Positions 1 through 8,758 of a stretch of 55,156 nt of DNA are shown here, piece by piece. The DNA is taken from positions 1-55,156 of the forward strand of contig NZ_JAVIWK010000002.1 in NCBI RefSeq assembly GCF_034314165.1, written 5' to 3'. This stretch comes from Pseudomonas sp. Bout1. GTDB taxonomy: Bacteria > Pseudomonadota > Gammaproteobacteria > Pseudomonadales > Pseudomonadaceae. Each line of letters opens with the position of its first letter. Position 1 is the first letter of the stretch. The position numbers and the translations under genes are program-made. The notes below the pieces were generated by a model. The model was not told the origin of the DNA. It made no database searches and worked only from the letters and a program-made list of their open reading frames with translations.

Positions 1-330
1 CTCCGCAGGCTGCGCGCAACGCCTGGCCGCAGGCCAGGCGCGCTGGCTCTGCATGGCGCTTCGGATCTGGTTGGTTGCTCGCCGGTTGAACCATGGCAAG
101 TTTCACCGGTCAGGCATTTGGGAGGGCTCTGAAATGGAATTGGATACCAGCAATTCAGACGTTGGGCTGGATCGGCCATCGCAACGCGCGGGCTCTGGCG
201 GCGCGATCACACTGCTTTAACGTGTTTGTCGGACATCAAGTTGGCGCTGGTCTCGCCAAAAAAAGCAGCTAAAGAATACCTTCAATTGTCATAATAATTT
301 CGATAATTGATACCACAAGGTCACGAATCT
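1..330. other. Non-coding left edge, no gene recognised
   Basis: I see no convincing gene here; open frames are short and lack a good ribosome site. The last 70 bases before the GGDEF gene are AT-rich and may hold its promoter, but no clear -35/-10 pair stands out. If the plasmid is circular this stretch is interior to the Tn3-like element whose ends lie at 54684 and 2384. Confidence 0.4.
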
Positions 331-2013
331 ATGAGCGCACAAACGATTAAAGATGAGGGAAATGAACACCTACGCCTACTTTTTCAGCAAACACCCGGGT
401 TCATTTGTGTACTGCGCGGCCAGCAGCACATCTTTGAGCTGGCAAACGACGCTTACTATCAGCTTATTGGTCACCGTCAGATTCTGGGCAGCGCGCTATC
501 TGACGTTCTCCCCGAAGTAATCGAGCAGGGCTATCTGGACAAGCTAGACCACGTCTTTGCTACGGGCGAACCTTTCATAGGGCGCGCTCTGCCGATCCAA
601 TTACAATGTGTGGTGGATGGTCCATTGGCGCAGTGCTATATCGACCTGATCTACCAACCTATTCGAGATCCTAGCGGTCAGATATCCGGAATATTTGTCC
701 AAGGCAACGACGTCACTGAAGCATATGAACTCGCGCAGGAAGTTTCCTACCAGGCTGCTCACGATTCTTTGACGGGGCTGTACAACCGTCGAGAGTTTGA
801 TAAAAAAAGTCGCGAACTGGAAGGGCTTCCTGGTCCCCACGCCTTGTTGTACATGGATCTGGACCATTTCAAGATCATCAATGATCGTGGTGGCCATGCC
901 GCGGGCGATGCATTGTTGCGGCAAGTGGCTGCAATTTTACAGCAACATGTCAGACATACCGATCTGCTGGCGCGTCTAGGCGGCGACGAGTTTGCCTTGA
1001 TCCTGCGTGACTGCGCAGTAACAGATGCCATAGAGCTAGCGCACACGTTGCGCGGAAAAATTAGTGACATTCCTTTTTTATGGAACGAGCGTCGCTATAG
1101 CGTGACCCTCAGCGTCGGTCTTGTGGGATTTGGTACTCTTCAGTTCCTTCCATTCAGTGAGGCTTTGAGTCTAGCCGATATCGCTTGCTTTCTAGCCAAG
1201 GAAAAGGGCCGCAACCGTGTCCAGATTAGCTACGCCGACGATCTGGAAATCACTGAGCGGCAGCGTGACATGGACTGGGTCAGCCATATCAAGGATTGCA
1301 TCAGGGATGATCGAGTCGTGCTGCATGGGCAAACCTTCACCGCCATGCTGGTGCAGCAGCACGATGCTGTCGAGTGTCGTGAAATACTGGCCCGTTTGTT
1401 GGACACCCAAGGTAATTTAATTTACCCCGGGTCGTTTATTCCGGCAGCCGAACGTTTTGGGCTTATCGACGAACTGGATCGCCATATTATTCGCAAAGCG
1501 TTCTCGAAATTGCAGAGTTTGTCGGCACATCAACGCGCCAAAACCCGCTATTTCATTAATGTATCGGGCATTACCTTAAGTACCCCAGGGTTTTCTGCAT
1601 ACATTGCACGGATGCTAGCTGACTACGTTGATGTGCGACCTTGCCAGGTATGCTTCGAAGTGACAGAAACAGCGGCCATCTCAAGCTTGGCGCACACGGC
1701 CCAAATAATCCAACAGCTAGTCGAGCAAGGGTTCAGCTTTGCGCTGGATGATTTTGGCAGCGGCATGTCTTCCTTTTCTTATCTTCAGCAACTGCCTGTT
1801 CAGTACGTCAAAATAGACGGTGAGTTTATCAAAGGAATTCTGACCCATCCGGCAGGTGCCTCTATCGTAGAAGCCGTTGTGAACGTCGCACGCGTGATGA
1901 ATATCTTAACGGTCGCCGAGTCGGTTGAATTTCCCGAGTTGTTGCCCCTATTGCTAGAAATAGGTGTTGACTACGGCCAGGGATTTGCGCTGCATCGGCC
2001 AGAGCCACTATAG
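331..2013 (+). CDS. PAS-GGDEF-EAL cyclic-di-GMP enzyme
   Basis: This is a cytosolic sensor enzyme that can make and/or degrade the second messenger c-di-GMP. An N-terminal PAS-like domain (about residues 15-140) precedes a GGDEF domain with an intact GGDEF active site and an RxxD inhibitory site (RHTD) five residues before it. The EAL domain follows; its signature reads EIL, but the other catalytic elements are present: FINVSG, EVTET, LDDFGSG, VKID, AESVE and GQGF. I chose the ATG at 331, ten bases after AAGG; a TTG at 307 is possible but less likely. It has no membrane segment. It is cargo in a Tn3-like element and sits next to a dead relBE pair. Whether the net activity is cyclase or phosphodiesterase cannot be told from sequence; both sites look competent. 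Confidence 0.93.
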   Translation: MSAQTIKDEGNEHLRLLFQQTPGFICVLRGQQHIFELANDAYYQLIGHRQILGSALSDVLPEVIEQGYLDKLDHVFATGEPFIGRALPIQLQCVVDGPLAQCYIDLIYQPIRDPSGQISGIFVQGNDVTEAYELAQEVSYQAAHDSLTGLYNRREFDKKSRELEGLPGPHALLYMDLDHFKIINDRGGHAAGDALLRQVAAILQQHVRHTDLLARLGGDEFALILRDCAVTDAIELAHTLRGKISDIPFLWNERRYSVTLSVGLVGFGTLQFLPFSEALSLADIACFLAKEKGRNRVQISYADDLEITERQRDMDWVSHIKDCIRDDRVVLHGQTFTAMLVQQHDAVECREILARLLDTQGNLIYPGSFIPAAERFGLIDELDRHIIRKAFSKLQSLSAHQRAKTRYFINVSGITLSTPGFSAYIARMLADYVDVRPCQVCFEVTETAAISSLAHTAQIIQQLVEQGFSFALDDFGSGMSSFSYLQQLPVQYVKIDGEFIKGILTHPAGASIVEAVVNVARVMNILTVAESVEFPELLPLLLEIGVDYGQGFALHRPEPL

Positions 2014-2015
2014 GC

Positions 2016-2320
2016 CAGTAACTGCCGAGGCGAAACGCAAGCGCAACGCACCGTCCTCGGTGCTGCTGATGAGACGGTAGTCACCGACTTGATATTTCCA
2101 AAAATTTCCTAGCCGGGAGCCTTTTAAGCTTCGCCAATACTGCGCGATCTTCTGGAGTGGACATCCGCTCATGCAGAAATAGCAGGATGCTTGGCACGTG
2201 GATCAAGCTTGCCCAGCTCGCTCCGCCGCGCGGTCAAATTCAATCCGCCAAGCATAGCGCTTCATGACATCCTCAAGGGTTACTGTTGCCGAGTGACCTG
2301 CGCGGTTAGCAGTCCGTACA
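2016..2320 (-). pseudogene. Decayed RelB/RelE-type toxin-antitoxin remnant
   Basis: Read on the minus strand, the end of an antitoxin (ATVTLEDVMKRY) runs directly into a RelE-like toxin start (AWRIEFDRAAER). A base appears to be missing at the usual overlapping stop/start, so the two are fused in frame. Further frameshifts follow, then recognisable toxin core residues (GNFWKYQVGDYRLISSTEDGA). The C-terminus is lost. A related remnant lies at 54872-55048 in the same orientation. This is not expected to be functional. Confidence 0.7.
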
Positions 2321-2346
2321 TCTCAGCTCTATGACTTGACAGAGCA

Positions 2347-2384
2347 CTTAGCTTACGAAAATTTCCGTTTTCTCTATTCACCCC
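2347..2384 (-). repeat. 38-bp Tn3-type terminal inverted repeat
   Basis: Read on the minus strand it begins GGGGTGAATAGAGAAAAC and ends GCTAAG, the layout of Tn3-family ends and clearly related to those at 10671, 12544, 47476 and 54684. The GGGG outer edge is at 2384, so the element lies to the left. The flank after it is AACTAA, the same six bases that precede the facing repeat at 54684. Confidence 0.8.
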
Positions 2385-2413
2385 AACTAACAACACAAGG
2401 GGAAGGTCTAGCC

Positions 2414-2987
2414 ATGGAACCGCATCTCAATACCCCGGACCCGGAAATCAATTCCGAGGACACGTTAGAGGATCTACTGGACGATCTTGAGCGATCACCC
2501 GTTGGCATCTGGCAGAACCTCAGCTACATCAACACGCATGAGCTACAGAGCATTAAAGAGTTTTCAAGAAACTTAACCGCCGCTGTCGATGAAGAGCAGC
2601 GGTTACAAGCTGGGATCTTCCCCAATCGGGCACGGCCATTTGCCCGGTCTGCTTTGCCACGTCGCAAGAAGCCGATTTGAAGCAACGGAAAACGCCGGAT
2701 GAAGATGAGAAGGTCACCTACATTTGGACATGCCCGGCCTGTGATGAATCTGCTGATTATCGGAAATGGAGCTTGAGCCAAAACCGATTGGCTCAACGGG
2801 AAATTACGCTTTGGTATTCCCATGTTCTGCCAGGGGAACAGGTCGATTACGTTCCTTTCCCCGACGCAGATCCGGAGCGACATAACGTCAGCGGTCCCGC
2901 TTATATTCTTGAGGGGCATACTGCGGTTGTTGATTCGGAGGGGAAATCAGGCTGTGTCGCGGCACGGGCTTGCATTCCGGTGAATCA
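2414..2987 (+). pseudogene. Zinc-ribbon protein, 5' part, frameshifted and split by transposon
   Basis: The start at 2414 has a strong ribosome site (AAGGGGAAGG). The N-terminal frame (MEPHLNTPDPEINSEDTLED...) is acidic and helical. Near 2593-2610 the reading frame must shift by one to continue: the downstream frame then reads ICPVCFATS and later WTCPACDES, two CPxC knuckles of a zinc ribbon. The gene is also interrupted at 2987 by the transposon. The tail GFGEQWNQKPT of the local open frame is simply the transposon end translated. The native tail, HAWLHKWLPL and a stop, is at 12760-12795. Function is unknown; it probably ended the small-gene operon that now stops at 54683. Confidence 0.75.
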
Positions 2988-3025
2988 GGGGTTTGGGGAG
3001 CAATGGAACCAAAAACCAACATAAG
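2988..3025 (+). repeat. Left terminal inverted repeat of the 9.8-kb transposon
   Basis: 38 bp beginning GGGGTTTGGGG and ending ACATAAG; it matches the right end at 12722-12759 with one visible difference (ACATAAG versus ACGTAAG). The similarity continues inward to about 3072, over the tnpR stop codon and last codons. Confidence 0.92.
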
Positions 3026-3027
3026 CC

Positions 3028-3948
3028 CTACCACCTCCGCTCAGAGCCCTCTTCCCAGGCATCCGCCTCGATAAAGCAATTACGCATCTCGGCCTCTTGG
3101 CTGATCTCGGTCAGCAGATCATGTACCGTCTTATCCAGTGCCTCATCGTTGCGATAGGGAATGCTCAGCGCGTAGTTGCCCGACTCAAGCAGCTTCATGC
3201 CGTAAGGTTCCAGGCAGTAACGCTCGATATTCTCCAGTGCCCGTTTTTTACCACGCACGAACTTGCTGTTGTTCTCGACGGCCAGGCGCAATATGACCGT
3301 CGCGATCCGTTCGGCATTGTCCACTGCCGGTGGGACCGTGATGTTGAGATGCTGGGTGATTTTTGCGGGTACGCCGATCGTTATGCCGCGATGCCGGAGG
3401 TAGCGGTAAAGCGTGCTTTTGGAAATGTGCAGTTTCTTGCCAATGGCGCTCACACTTAACCGACCCTCTCGGTACAGCGTTTCTGCGGCCATAGCGGTCG
3501 CTTCCGCCTGAGCGGGCAGCCCCTTCGGGCGGCCACCGACTCGACCACGTGACCGTGCAGCGGACAAGCCTGCCTGTGTGCGCTCACGAATCAACTCACG
3601 TTCGAACTCTGCCAATGAAGCGAACAGGTTGAACACAAAGCGGCCTTGCGCGTGGGTGGTATCGATGGGGTCATTCAGACTTTGCAGGCCAACGTTACGA
3701 GCGGCCAATTCACCGACCAGTTCGACCAGGTGCTTGAGCGAGCGCCCTAGACGATCCAGCTTCCAAATCACCACAGCATCACCGGCCCGTACATGAACCA
3801 ATAATTTGTCCAGTTCCGGACGTGCGCTTTTTGAGCCGCTGGCAACGTCTTGATAGATCCGCTCGCACCCTGCCTTTGTCAGAGCATCGATCTGGAGGTC
3901 GGCGTTCTGATCCCGAGTACTCACCCGCGCATAGCCAATTTTCATCAA
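3028..3948 (-). CDS. tnpR: Tn3-family serine resolvase with long C-terminal extension
   Basis: This serine recombinase resolves transposition cointegrates at the neighbouring res region. The catalytic domain starts MKIGYARVSTRDQNADLQ, with the nucleophilic serine in ARVS. It shows the usual IWKLDRLGRSL, ASLAEFERELIRERT and GRVGGRPKG motifs. A helix-turn-helix (VSAIGKKLHISKSTLYRYL) follows at about residues 165-185. The protein is 306 residues against about 185 for classical Tn3 resolvases. The extra roughly 110 residues form an unassigned C-terminal domain, as in some Tn3 subgroups. It is transcribed away from tnpA, with its stop codon only a few bases inside the transposon end. Confidence 0.93.
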   Translation of the reverse strand: MMKIGYARVSTRDQNADLQIDALTKAGCERIYQDVASGSKSARPELDKLLVHVRAGDAVVIWKLDRLGRSLKHLVELVGELAARNVGLQSLNDPIDTTHAQGRFVFNLFASLAEFERELIRERTQAGLSAARSRGRVGGRPKGLPAQAEATAMAAETLYREGRLSVSAIGKKLHISKSTLYRYLRHRGITIGVPAKITQHLNITVPPAVDNAERIATVILRLAVENNSKFVRGKKRALENIERYCLEPYGMKLLESGNYALSIPYRNDEALDKTVHDLLTEISQEAEMRNCFIEADAWEEGSERRW

Positions 3949-4146
3949 AAGTACCGTTTACTCAACAGAGAAATTGAAAATAGAACCTTGATTAACGATA
4001 CCAGTATTTAAAACCATAATATGGGCTAACTCGGAGCTGGGCAGGTCTTCCGTTAAAGTTCTATAAAACGAGGGTTTTATCGAACCGTTGCGGCGCAGTG
4101 AGGATCGAGTGTATAAACACATAAACACCTAACATTGGAAAAAGTC
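3949..4146. promoter_or_regulatory. Putative res site and divergent promoters
   Basis: This is the 198-bp space between divergent tnpR and the antitoxin gene, where Tn3-family res sites normally lie. It is AT-rich and contains short inverted repeats, for example AAAACGAGGGTTTT near 4066. Individual resolvase sites cannot be drawn with confidence by eye. Confidence 0.5.
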
Positions 4147-4386
4147 ATGAATACCACTCGCTGGAACGTCGCCGTCTCCACCGACACCGACCAATCGCTT
4201 CGCATGTTTCTGGCCAGCCAAGGCGGTGGCCGTAAGGGCGACCTGTCGCGCTTCATCGAAGAAGCGGTGCGGGCACACATCCTGGAGCTGAGCGCCGAAC
4301 AGGCCAAGGTTTCCAATGCCCATCTGAGTGAGGCCGAACTGACCGAAGCGGTTGAAGAAGCGCTCGACTGGGCGCGTAAGCGCTGA
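4147..4386 (+). CDS. Ribbon-helix-helix antitoxin in transposon
   Basis: This is a small 79-residue protein. Its N-terminus (RWNVAVSTDTDQSLRMFLA) resembles a ribbon-helix-helix DNA-binding domain, and the C-terminal tail is charged and helical (AEQAKVSNAHLSEAELTEAVEEAL), as expected for a toxin-wrapping segment. I chose the ATG at 4147 (GGAAAAAGTC upstream) over the TTG at 4135. Its TGA overlaps the toxin ATG by one base, so the pair is translationally coupled. It should neutralise the PIN toxin and repress its own promoter. Such pairs between tnpR and tnpA are a known feature of some Tn3-family members. Confidence 0.85.
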   Translation: MNTTRWNVAVSTDTDQSLRMFLASQGGGRKGDLSRFIEEAVRAHILELSAEQAKVSNAHLSEAELTEAVEEALDWARKR

Positions 4387-4796
4387 TGCGGGTTGTATTG
4401 GATACCAACATTCTGTTCAGTGCGCTGATCTCACCGCATGGGTCTCCTGATGCGATCTATCGGGCCTGGCGTTCAGCTCGCTTCGAGGTGGTGACTTCAC
4501 GGGCACAGCTCGACGAAATTCGTCGCGCCAGTCGTTACCCCAAGCTTCAGGCCATCCTTCAGCCTGCCAAAGTGGGGGCCATGATCAATAACCTGCAACG
4601 CGCCGTGGTATTGGAGCGGTTGACCATTGAGGTTGAAGCCGATGATCCGGATGACTCTTTTCTGCTGGCCATGGCTTTGGCGGGCAATGCGGACTACCTA
4701 GTAACCGGTGATCGACGCGCAGGCCTCTTGCAGCGCGGACATATCGAACGCACGCGGATTGTCACCCCCGCCGTGTTCTGCGCCGAGGTACTGTGA
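4386..4796 (+). CDS. PIN-domain toxin in transposon
   Basis: This is a probable ribonuclease toxin of 136 residues. The PIN fold is shown by the first acidic site VVLDTNILFSALIS near the start and by the later acidic cluster DDPDDSFLLAMALAGNADYLVTGDRR, which supplies the metal-binding aspartates. It belongs to the COG1569-type PIN proteins and directly follows its antitoxin. It ends four bases before tnpA, so the three genes probably form one transcript. The role is likely transposon maintenance or control of transposition. Its RNA target is unknown. Confidence 0.88.
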   Translation: MRVVLDTNILFSALISPHGSPDAIYRAWRSARFEVVTSRAQLDEIRRASRYPKLQAILQPAKVGAMINNLQRAVVLERLTIEVEADDPDDSFLLAMALAGNADYLVTGDRRAGLLQRGHIERTRIVTPAVFCAEVL

Positions 4797-4799
4797 TCG

Positions 4800-7793
4800 A
4801 TGCCGGTTGGTTTTCTGACTCAGGAGCAACGCGACGGCTTTGGTCGCTACATCGATGCGCCCAGCCGTGATGAACTGGAGCGCTACTTCCACCTGAGCGA
4901 TGAAGACCGTGAAGCCGTCCAGGTACTACGGGGCAACCATAACCGCTTGGGCTATGCCGTTCTGCTGACTACCGTTCGCTTCGTCGGTGTTTTGCCGGAC
5001 AAACCCACGGCTGTGCCGGTGGAAGTCCTGCTTGTGCTTTGTCGGCAATTGGCAATCGCCGACCCTGACTGTCTTGTACGTTATAGCGATCATCGTCGCT
5101 GGATACATGCGGCCGATATTCAAGAGCGCTATGGCTATCGCCACTTTACTGACCCAGGCATCGGCTTTCGTTTGAGCCGATGGCTGTATGCCCTTTGCTG
5201 GACTGGTACTGATCGTCCTGGCGTGCTGTTCGAACGAGCTACCTCATGGCTGCTCACACAGAAAGTCCTATTGCCCGGAATTTCCCAGTTAGAGCGCTTC
5301 ATTGCCCAACTGCGTAGCCGGGTTGAAGAACGCCTCTGGTACACCTTGGGCCGCAGCGTGACCGAGGAGCAAAGACAGCACCTACAAGACTTGCTTCTGG
5401 TGGCCGAAGGCAACCGTAGTTCCCGACTGGATCAACTACGCTCCGGCCCGGTGATGGTCAGTGGCCCTGCACTGGTTCGGGCGCTGCGTCGGCTGGATGA
5501 TGTACGCGGGTTGGGTATCGCCTTACCGGCAGCTGCGCATATCCCTCCCAGCCGCATTGCCGCCCTGGCTCGCTTTGCCAACACCGCGAAGGTCACGGCC
5601 ATCAATCGACTGCCGGCGTCGCGCCGGTTGGCGACGTTGGTGGCATTCGCGGTTTCCTTGGAAGCCAGTGCGCACGACGATGCTCTGGAAGTTCTGGAAG
5701 CGCTACTGCGTGATATCTTCAACAACGCAGAGAAGGCTGACAAGAAGGCTCGGTTGCGTAGTCTAAAAGACCTGGATCGCTCGGCGGCAATGCTCGCCGC
5801 TGCGTGCAAGGTCGTGCTGGATAGCTCGATCAGCGATGACAATGTCCGTGCCCGGCTGTTCAACGACCTGCCACGTGTCACGCTGGAGAAAGCCCTGGAA
5901 GAGGTCAATGCGTTGATCCGTCCGGCCAACGATGTGTTTTACCTCGCTCTGGAGGAGCGCTACCGCAGCGTGCGCCGTTTCCTTCCTGACTTATTGAAAC
6001 ATATTCGCTTCGGCTTCAGCCCGGCGGGTAAGGGTGTGGCGGCTAGTTTGGACTGGTTGCAACTGAACTTGCCTCGCAGGAAGCCGGAGGATGACGTGCC
6101 GCAGGAGATCGTGGCCAAGGCTTGGCAGAACCACATCACTCGCGAAGATGGCTCCCTCGACATGGGCGCCTATGTCTTCTGCACGCTTGATGCACTACGC
6201 ACGGCCCTACGCCGCCGCGATGTCTTTGTTGCACCCAGTTGGCGCTATGCCGACCCGCGTATCGGTCTGCTCGATGGTGCAGAATGGCTGTCGGCGCGAC
6301 CGATCATCTGTCGCTCACTGGGCCTGACTGTGAACGCCAAAACCACCTTGGACGCCTTGTCTGCCGAGCTGGATGCGACTTGGTACGCAGTCGCCGCTCG
6401 CCTGCCCGACAATCCTGCGATCCAGTTGAGTGAGAATACAGAGGGCAAAACCGAGCTGTCCCTCGGAGCGCTGGAGAAGCTGGAAGAGCCCAACTCGTTG
6501 CTGCAACTGCGTGCAGCCGTGGCCGACTTGATGCCGCGTGTCGATTTGCCGGAAATCCTGTTAGAAATCGCCGCTCGTACCGGCTTCACTGAAGCCTTCA
6601 CCCATGTGTCCGAACGCAATGCGCGGGCCGACAACTTGGTGACGAGTTTGTGCGCAGTGCTCTTGGGAGGAGCCTGTAACACCGGCCTGGAGCCCTTGAC
6701 TCGCAACGACAACCAAGCGCTGCGCCGTGACCGGCTGTCCTGGGTGAGCCAGAACTATCTCCGTGACGATACCCTGTCGGCAGCCAATGCCATTTTGGTG
6801 GCTGCGCAGAGTCAACTGGAGCTGGCTCAGGTCTGGGGCGGCGGCGAGGTGGCCTCCGCCGATGGCATGCGTTTTGTCGTACCTGTGCGTACCGTACATG
6901 CCGGCCCTAACCCGAAGTATTTCGGTACCGGCCGGGGCGTCACCTGGTACAACCTGATCTCCGACCAGTTTTCCGGTCTTAACGCCATTACGGTGCCCGG
7001 CACCCTGCGCGACAGCCTAGTATTGCTCGCGGTTGTGCTGGAACAACAGACCGAATTGCAGCCCACACAAATCATGACCGATACCGGTGCTTACAGCGAT
7101 GTGGTGTTCGGGTTATTCCGTCTGCTCGGTTATCACTTCTGCCCGCGCCTGGCTGATGTCGGCGGTACCCGCTTCTGGCGCACCCGCCCGGACGCGGATT
7201 ACGGCAAGCTCAACGGACTTGCTCGCCAGTCAGTCAAGCTCGACCTGATCGCCGAGCACTGGGATGACCTGTTGCGTTTGGCTGGCTCACTCAAACTTGG
7301 CCGAGTGCCGGCGACAGGCATCATGCGCACCCTACAAACGGGAGATCGTCCGACCCGTCTGGCCCAGGCGTTGGCAGAGTTCGGACGGATCGAGAAAACC
7401 CTGCATACGTTGACCTACATTGATGATGAGTCCAAGCGCCGCGCCACCCTGACCCAACTGAATCGCGGCGAAGGCCGACACAGCCTGGCTCGCGCCGTGT
7501 TCCATGGCAAACGAGGCGAGCTTCGCCAGCGCTACCGAGAAGGCCAGGAGGATCAACTCGGTGCCCTGGGCCTGGTGGTAAATATCATTGTGCTATGGAA
7601 TACCCTCTACATGACGGCTGCCGTGGAGCGGTTAAAGCAGCACGGCTACCCGGTACAGGACGAAGACCTGGCTCGTTTGTCGCCGCTGATCTTCGAGCAC
7701 ATCAATATGTTGGGACGGTACTCCTTCGCGGTACCAGAAGAGGTCGCCCGAGGTGAGCTACGGCCACTGCGTAATCCAGACGACGATATTTAG
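4800..7793 (+). CDS. tnpA: Tn3-family DDE transposase
   Basis: This 997-residue protein matches the usual length of Tn3 transposases and catalyses replicative transposition from the 38-bp ends. The N-terminus (VGFLTQEQRDGFGRY) and the DUF4158-type region fit the DNA-binding part. The C-terminal catalytic domain contains the first conserved aspartate in IMTDTGAYSDVVFGLFRLLGY and the terminal region LGLVVNIIVLWNTLYM, typical of the family. The gene appears intact. It overlaps no neighbour and ends about 100 bp before the convergent stress gene. Its ends (GGGGTTTGGGGAGC...) differ from those of the nested chrA element, so it may not mobilise that element. Confidence 0.95.
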   Translation: MPVGFLTQEQRDGFGRYIDAPSRDELERYFHLSDEDREAVQVLRGNHNRLGYAVLLTTVRFVGVLPDKPTAVPVEVLLVLCRQLAIADPDCLVRYSDHRRWIHAADIQERYGYRHFTDPGIGFRLSRWLYALCWTGTDRPGVLFERATSWLLTQKVLLPGISQLERFIAQLRSRVEERLWYTLGRSVTEEQRQHLQDLLLVAEGNRSSRLDQLRSGPVMVSGPALVRALRRLDDVRGLGIALPAAAHIPPSRIAALARFANTAKVTAINRLPASRRLATLVAFAVSLEASAHDDALEVLEALLRDIFNNAEKADKKARLRSLKDLDRSAAMLAAACKVVLDSSISDDNVRARLFNDLPRVTLEKALEEVNALIRPANDVFYLALEERYRSVRRFLPDLLKHIRFGFSPAGKGVAASLDWLQLNLPRRKPEDDVPQEIVAKAWQNHITREDGSLDMGAYVFCTLDALRTALRRRDVFVAPSWRYADPRIGLLDGAEWLSARPIICRSLGLTVNAKTTLDALSAELDATWYAVAARLPDNPAIQLSENTEGKTELSLGALEKLEEPNSLLQLRAAVADLMPRVDLPEILLEIAARTGFTEAFTHVSERNARADNLVTSLCAVLLGGACNTGLEPLTRNDNQALRRDRLSWVSQNYLRDDTLSAANAILVAAQSQLELAQVWGGGEVASADGMRFVVPVRTVHAGPNPKYFGTGRGVTWYNLISDQFSGLNAITVPGTLRDSLVLLAVVLEQQTELQPTQIMTDTGAYSDVVFGLFRLLGYHFCPRLADVGGTRFWRTRPDADYGKLNGLARQSVKLDLIAEHWDDLLRLAGSLKLGRVPATGIMRTLQTGDRPTRLAQALAEFGRIEKTLHTLTYIDDESKRRATLTQLNRGEGRHSLARAVFHGKRGELRQRYREGQEDQLGALGLVVNIIVLWNTLYMTAAVERLKQHGYPVQDEDLARLSPLIFEHINMLGRYSFAVPEEVARGELRPLRNPDDDI

Positions 7794-7847
7794 GTGCGCA
7801 GGTCGAACTCAGTGGGCTATGTTGTCAGATAGCTTAGATGGGATTGA

Positions 7848-7881
7848 CCACAGCATTTCTCAATAAGTAGAAACACTGTGG
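7848..7881. terminator. Hairpin between convergent tnpA and usp
   Basis: An imperfect 13-bp inverted repeat, CCACAGCATTTCT and AGAAACACTGTGG with an 8-base loop, lies between two convergent genes. There is no long T run, so it is a probable but weak bidirectional terminator. Confidence 0.5.
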
Positions 7882-7895
7882 CTTAGAGAGTTATC

Positions 7896-8747
7896 TCAGC
7901 GCAGCAGCAATACAGGCATGGTGGCTGTTCGAAGCATCGTCGTAGTCGTGCTTCCTACCAAAAACTGCCTGATGCGTGAATGCCCATAGGCACCCATGAC
8001 CAGCAGATCAATGCCGTGCTCTGTCTGATAATCGTGCAGAGCCGACTCCACCTCACCTTGTCTGATTTCAGCTTGGACTAGGAAGCCAGCCGAGAGAAGC
8101 ATGCTTTGTGCTTTTCCCAGTGCCTCGTGATTGCTCACCGAATCTGCACCGACCGTAACAAGATGAATGGGCAAGTCTTTGCAAAGCGAACTGGCGGCAA
8201 ACATTTGGATGGTTTTGTAGGCTGTGGAGCTGCCGTCAAATGCGAGCATCACCTTTTCGGGCTTTTTATAGCTGTTGGCTGTGATCAGGATAGGCCGGTG
8301 AATTGTTCGCACTACAGCTTCTATCTGGCTGCCAAGGCTGTGCGCGTTGCGTGAGTTGTCTTCACCCACTCTTCCTATCACCAACAGTCGAATATCCTCC
8401 TGAAGGTCGCTCAGACTTTCTACCAAGTGTCCGTGGCGCTGCTTCAGCTCAGGAAACGCAGCGCCGGAAATGACCGTTCGCTCCCTGGCCTTTTCCAGCA
8501 TGTGTTGGCCCTGTTCCAGAGCGAGTCTGGCGCGTTGGGCATCCAATGTAGCCAGCTCCTCCAGCAGATGCTCTCGACTGCCGAGACCAATATTTCCACT
8601 TAGGTCAGCTGCTGCTGGGTATTTCTCTTCATCCAATACGTGAAGCAAGGTAAGAGGCGCGTTGAGTCGCTGCGACGCCCATGCTGCGTAGTCGCAGACC
8701 GCCAATGAGGATTGTGAGTTATCAATACATGCCATTACGTGGGTCAT
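7896..8747 (-). CDS. Tandem universal stress protein
   Basis: This is a cytosolic 283-residue protein with two UspA folds. The N-terminal domain starts THVMACIDNSQSSLAVCDYAAWAS. The second starts about residue 160 (KPEKVMLAFDGSSTAYKTIQMFA) and ends with the nucleotide-binding signature VMGAYGHSRIRQFLVGSTTTTML, the G-x2-G-x9-G-S/T ATP motif. It lies 11 bp downstream of sulP on the same strand and is almost certainly co-transcribed with it. SulP-Usp pairs are common on mobile elements of pseudomonads. The role is likely stress tolerance linked to anion transport. The exact trigger is unknown. Confidence 0.9.
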   Translation of the reverse strand: MTHVMACIDNSQSSLAVCDYAAWASQRLNAPLTLLHVLDEEKYPAAADLSGNIGLGSREHLLEELATLDAQRARLALEQGQHMLEKARERTVISGAAFPELKQRHGHLVESLSDLQEDIRLLVIGRVGEDNSRNAHSLGSQIEAVVRTIHRPILITANSYKKPEKVMLAFDGSSTAYKTIQMFAASSLCKDLPIHLVTVGADSVSNHEALGKAQSMLLSAGFLVQAEIRQGEVESALHDYQTEHGIDLLVMGAYGHSRIRQFLVGSTTTTMLRTATMPVLLLR

Positions 8748-8758
8748 TGTCGATCTCC

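Noticed and set aside
2988..3024. GFGEQWNQKPT as the genuine C-terminus of the zinc-ribbon protein
   Set aside because: These codons are the 38-bp transposon end; the native tail is at 12760-12795.
4926..7556. Many antisense and out-of-frame open frames within tnpA
   Set aside because: They are shadows of a GC-rich, well-supported transposase gene.
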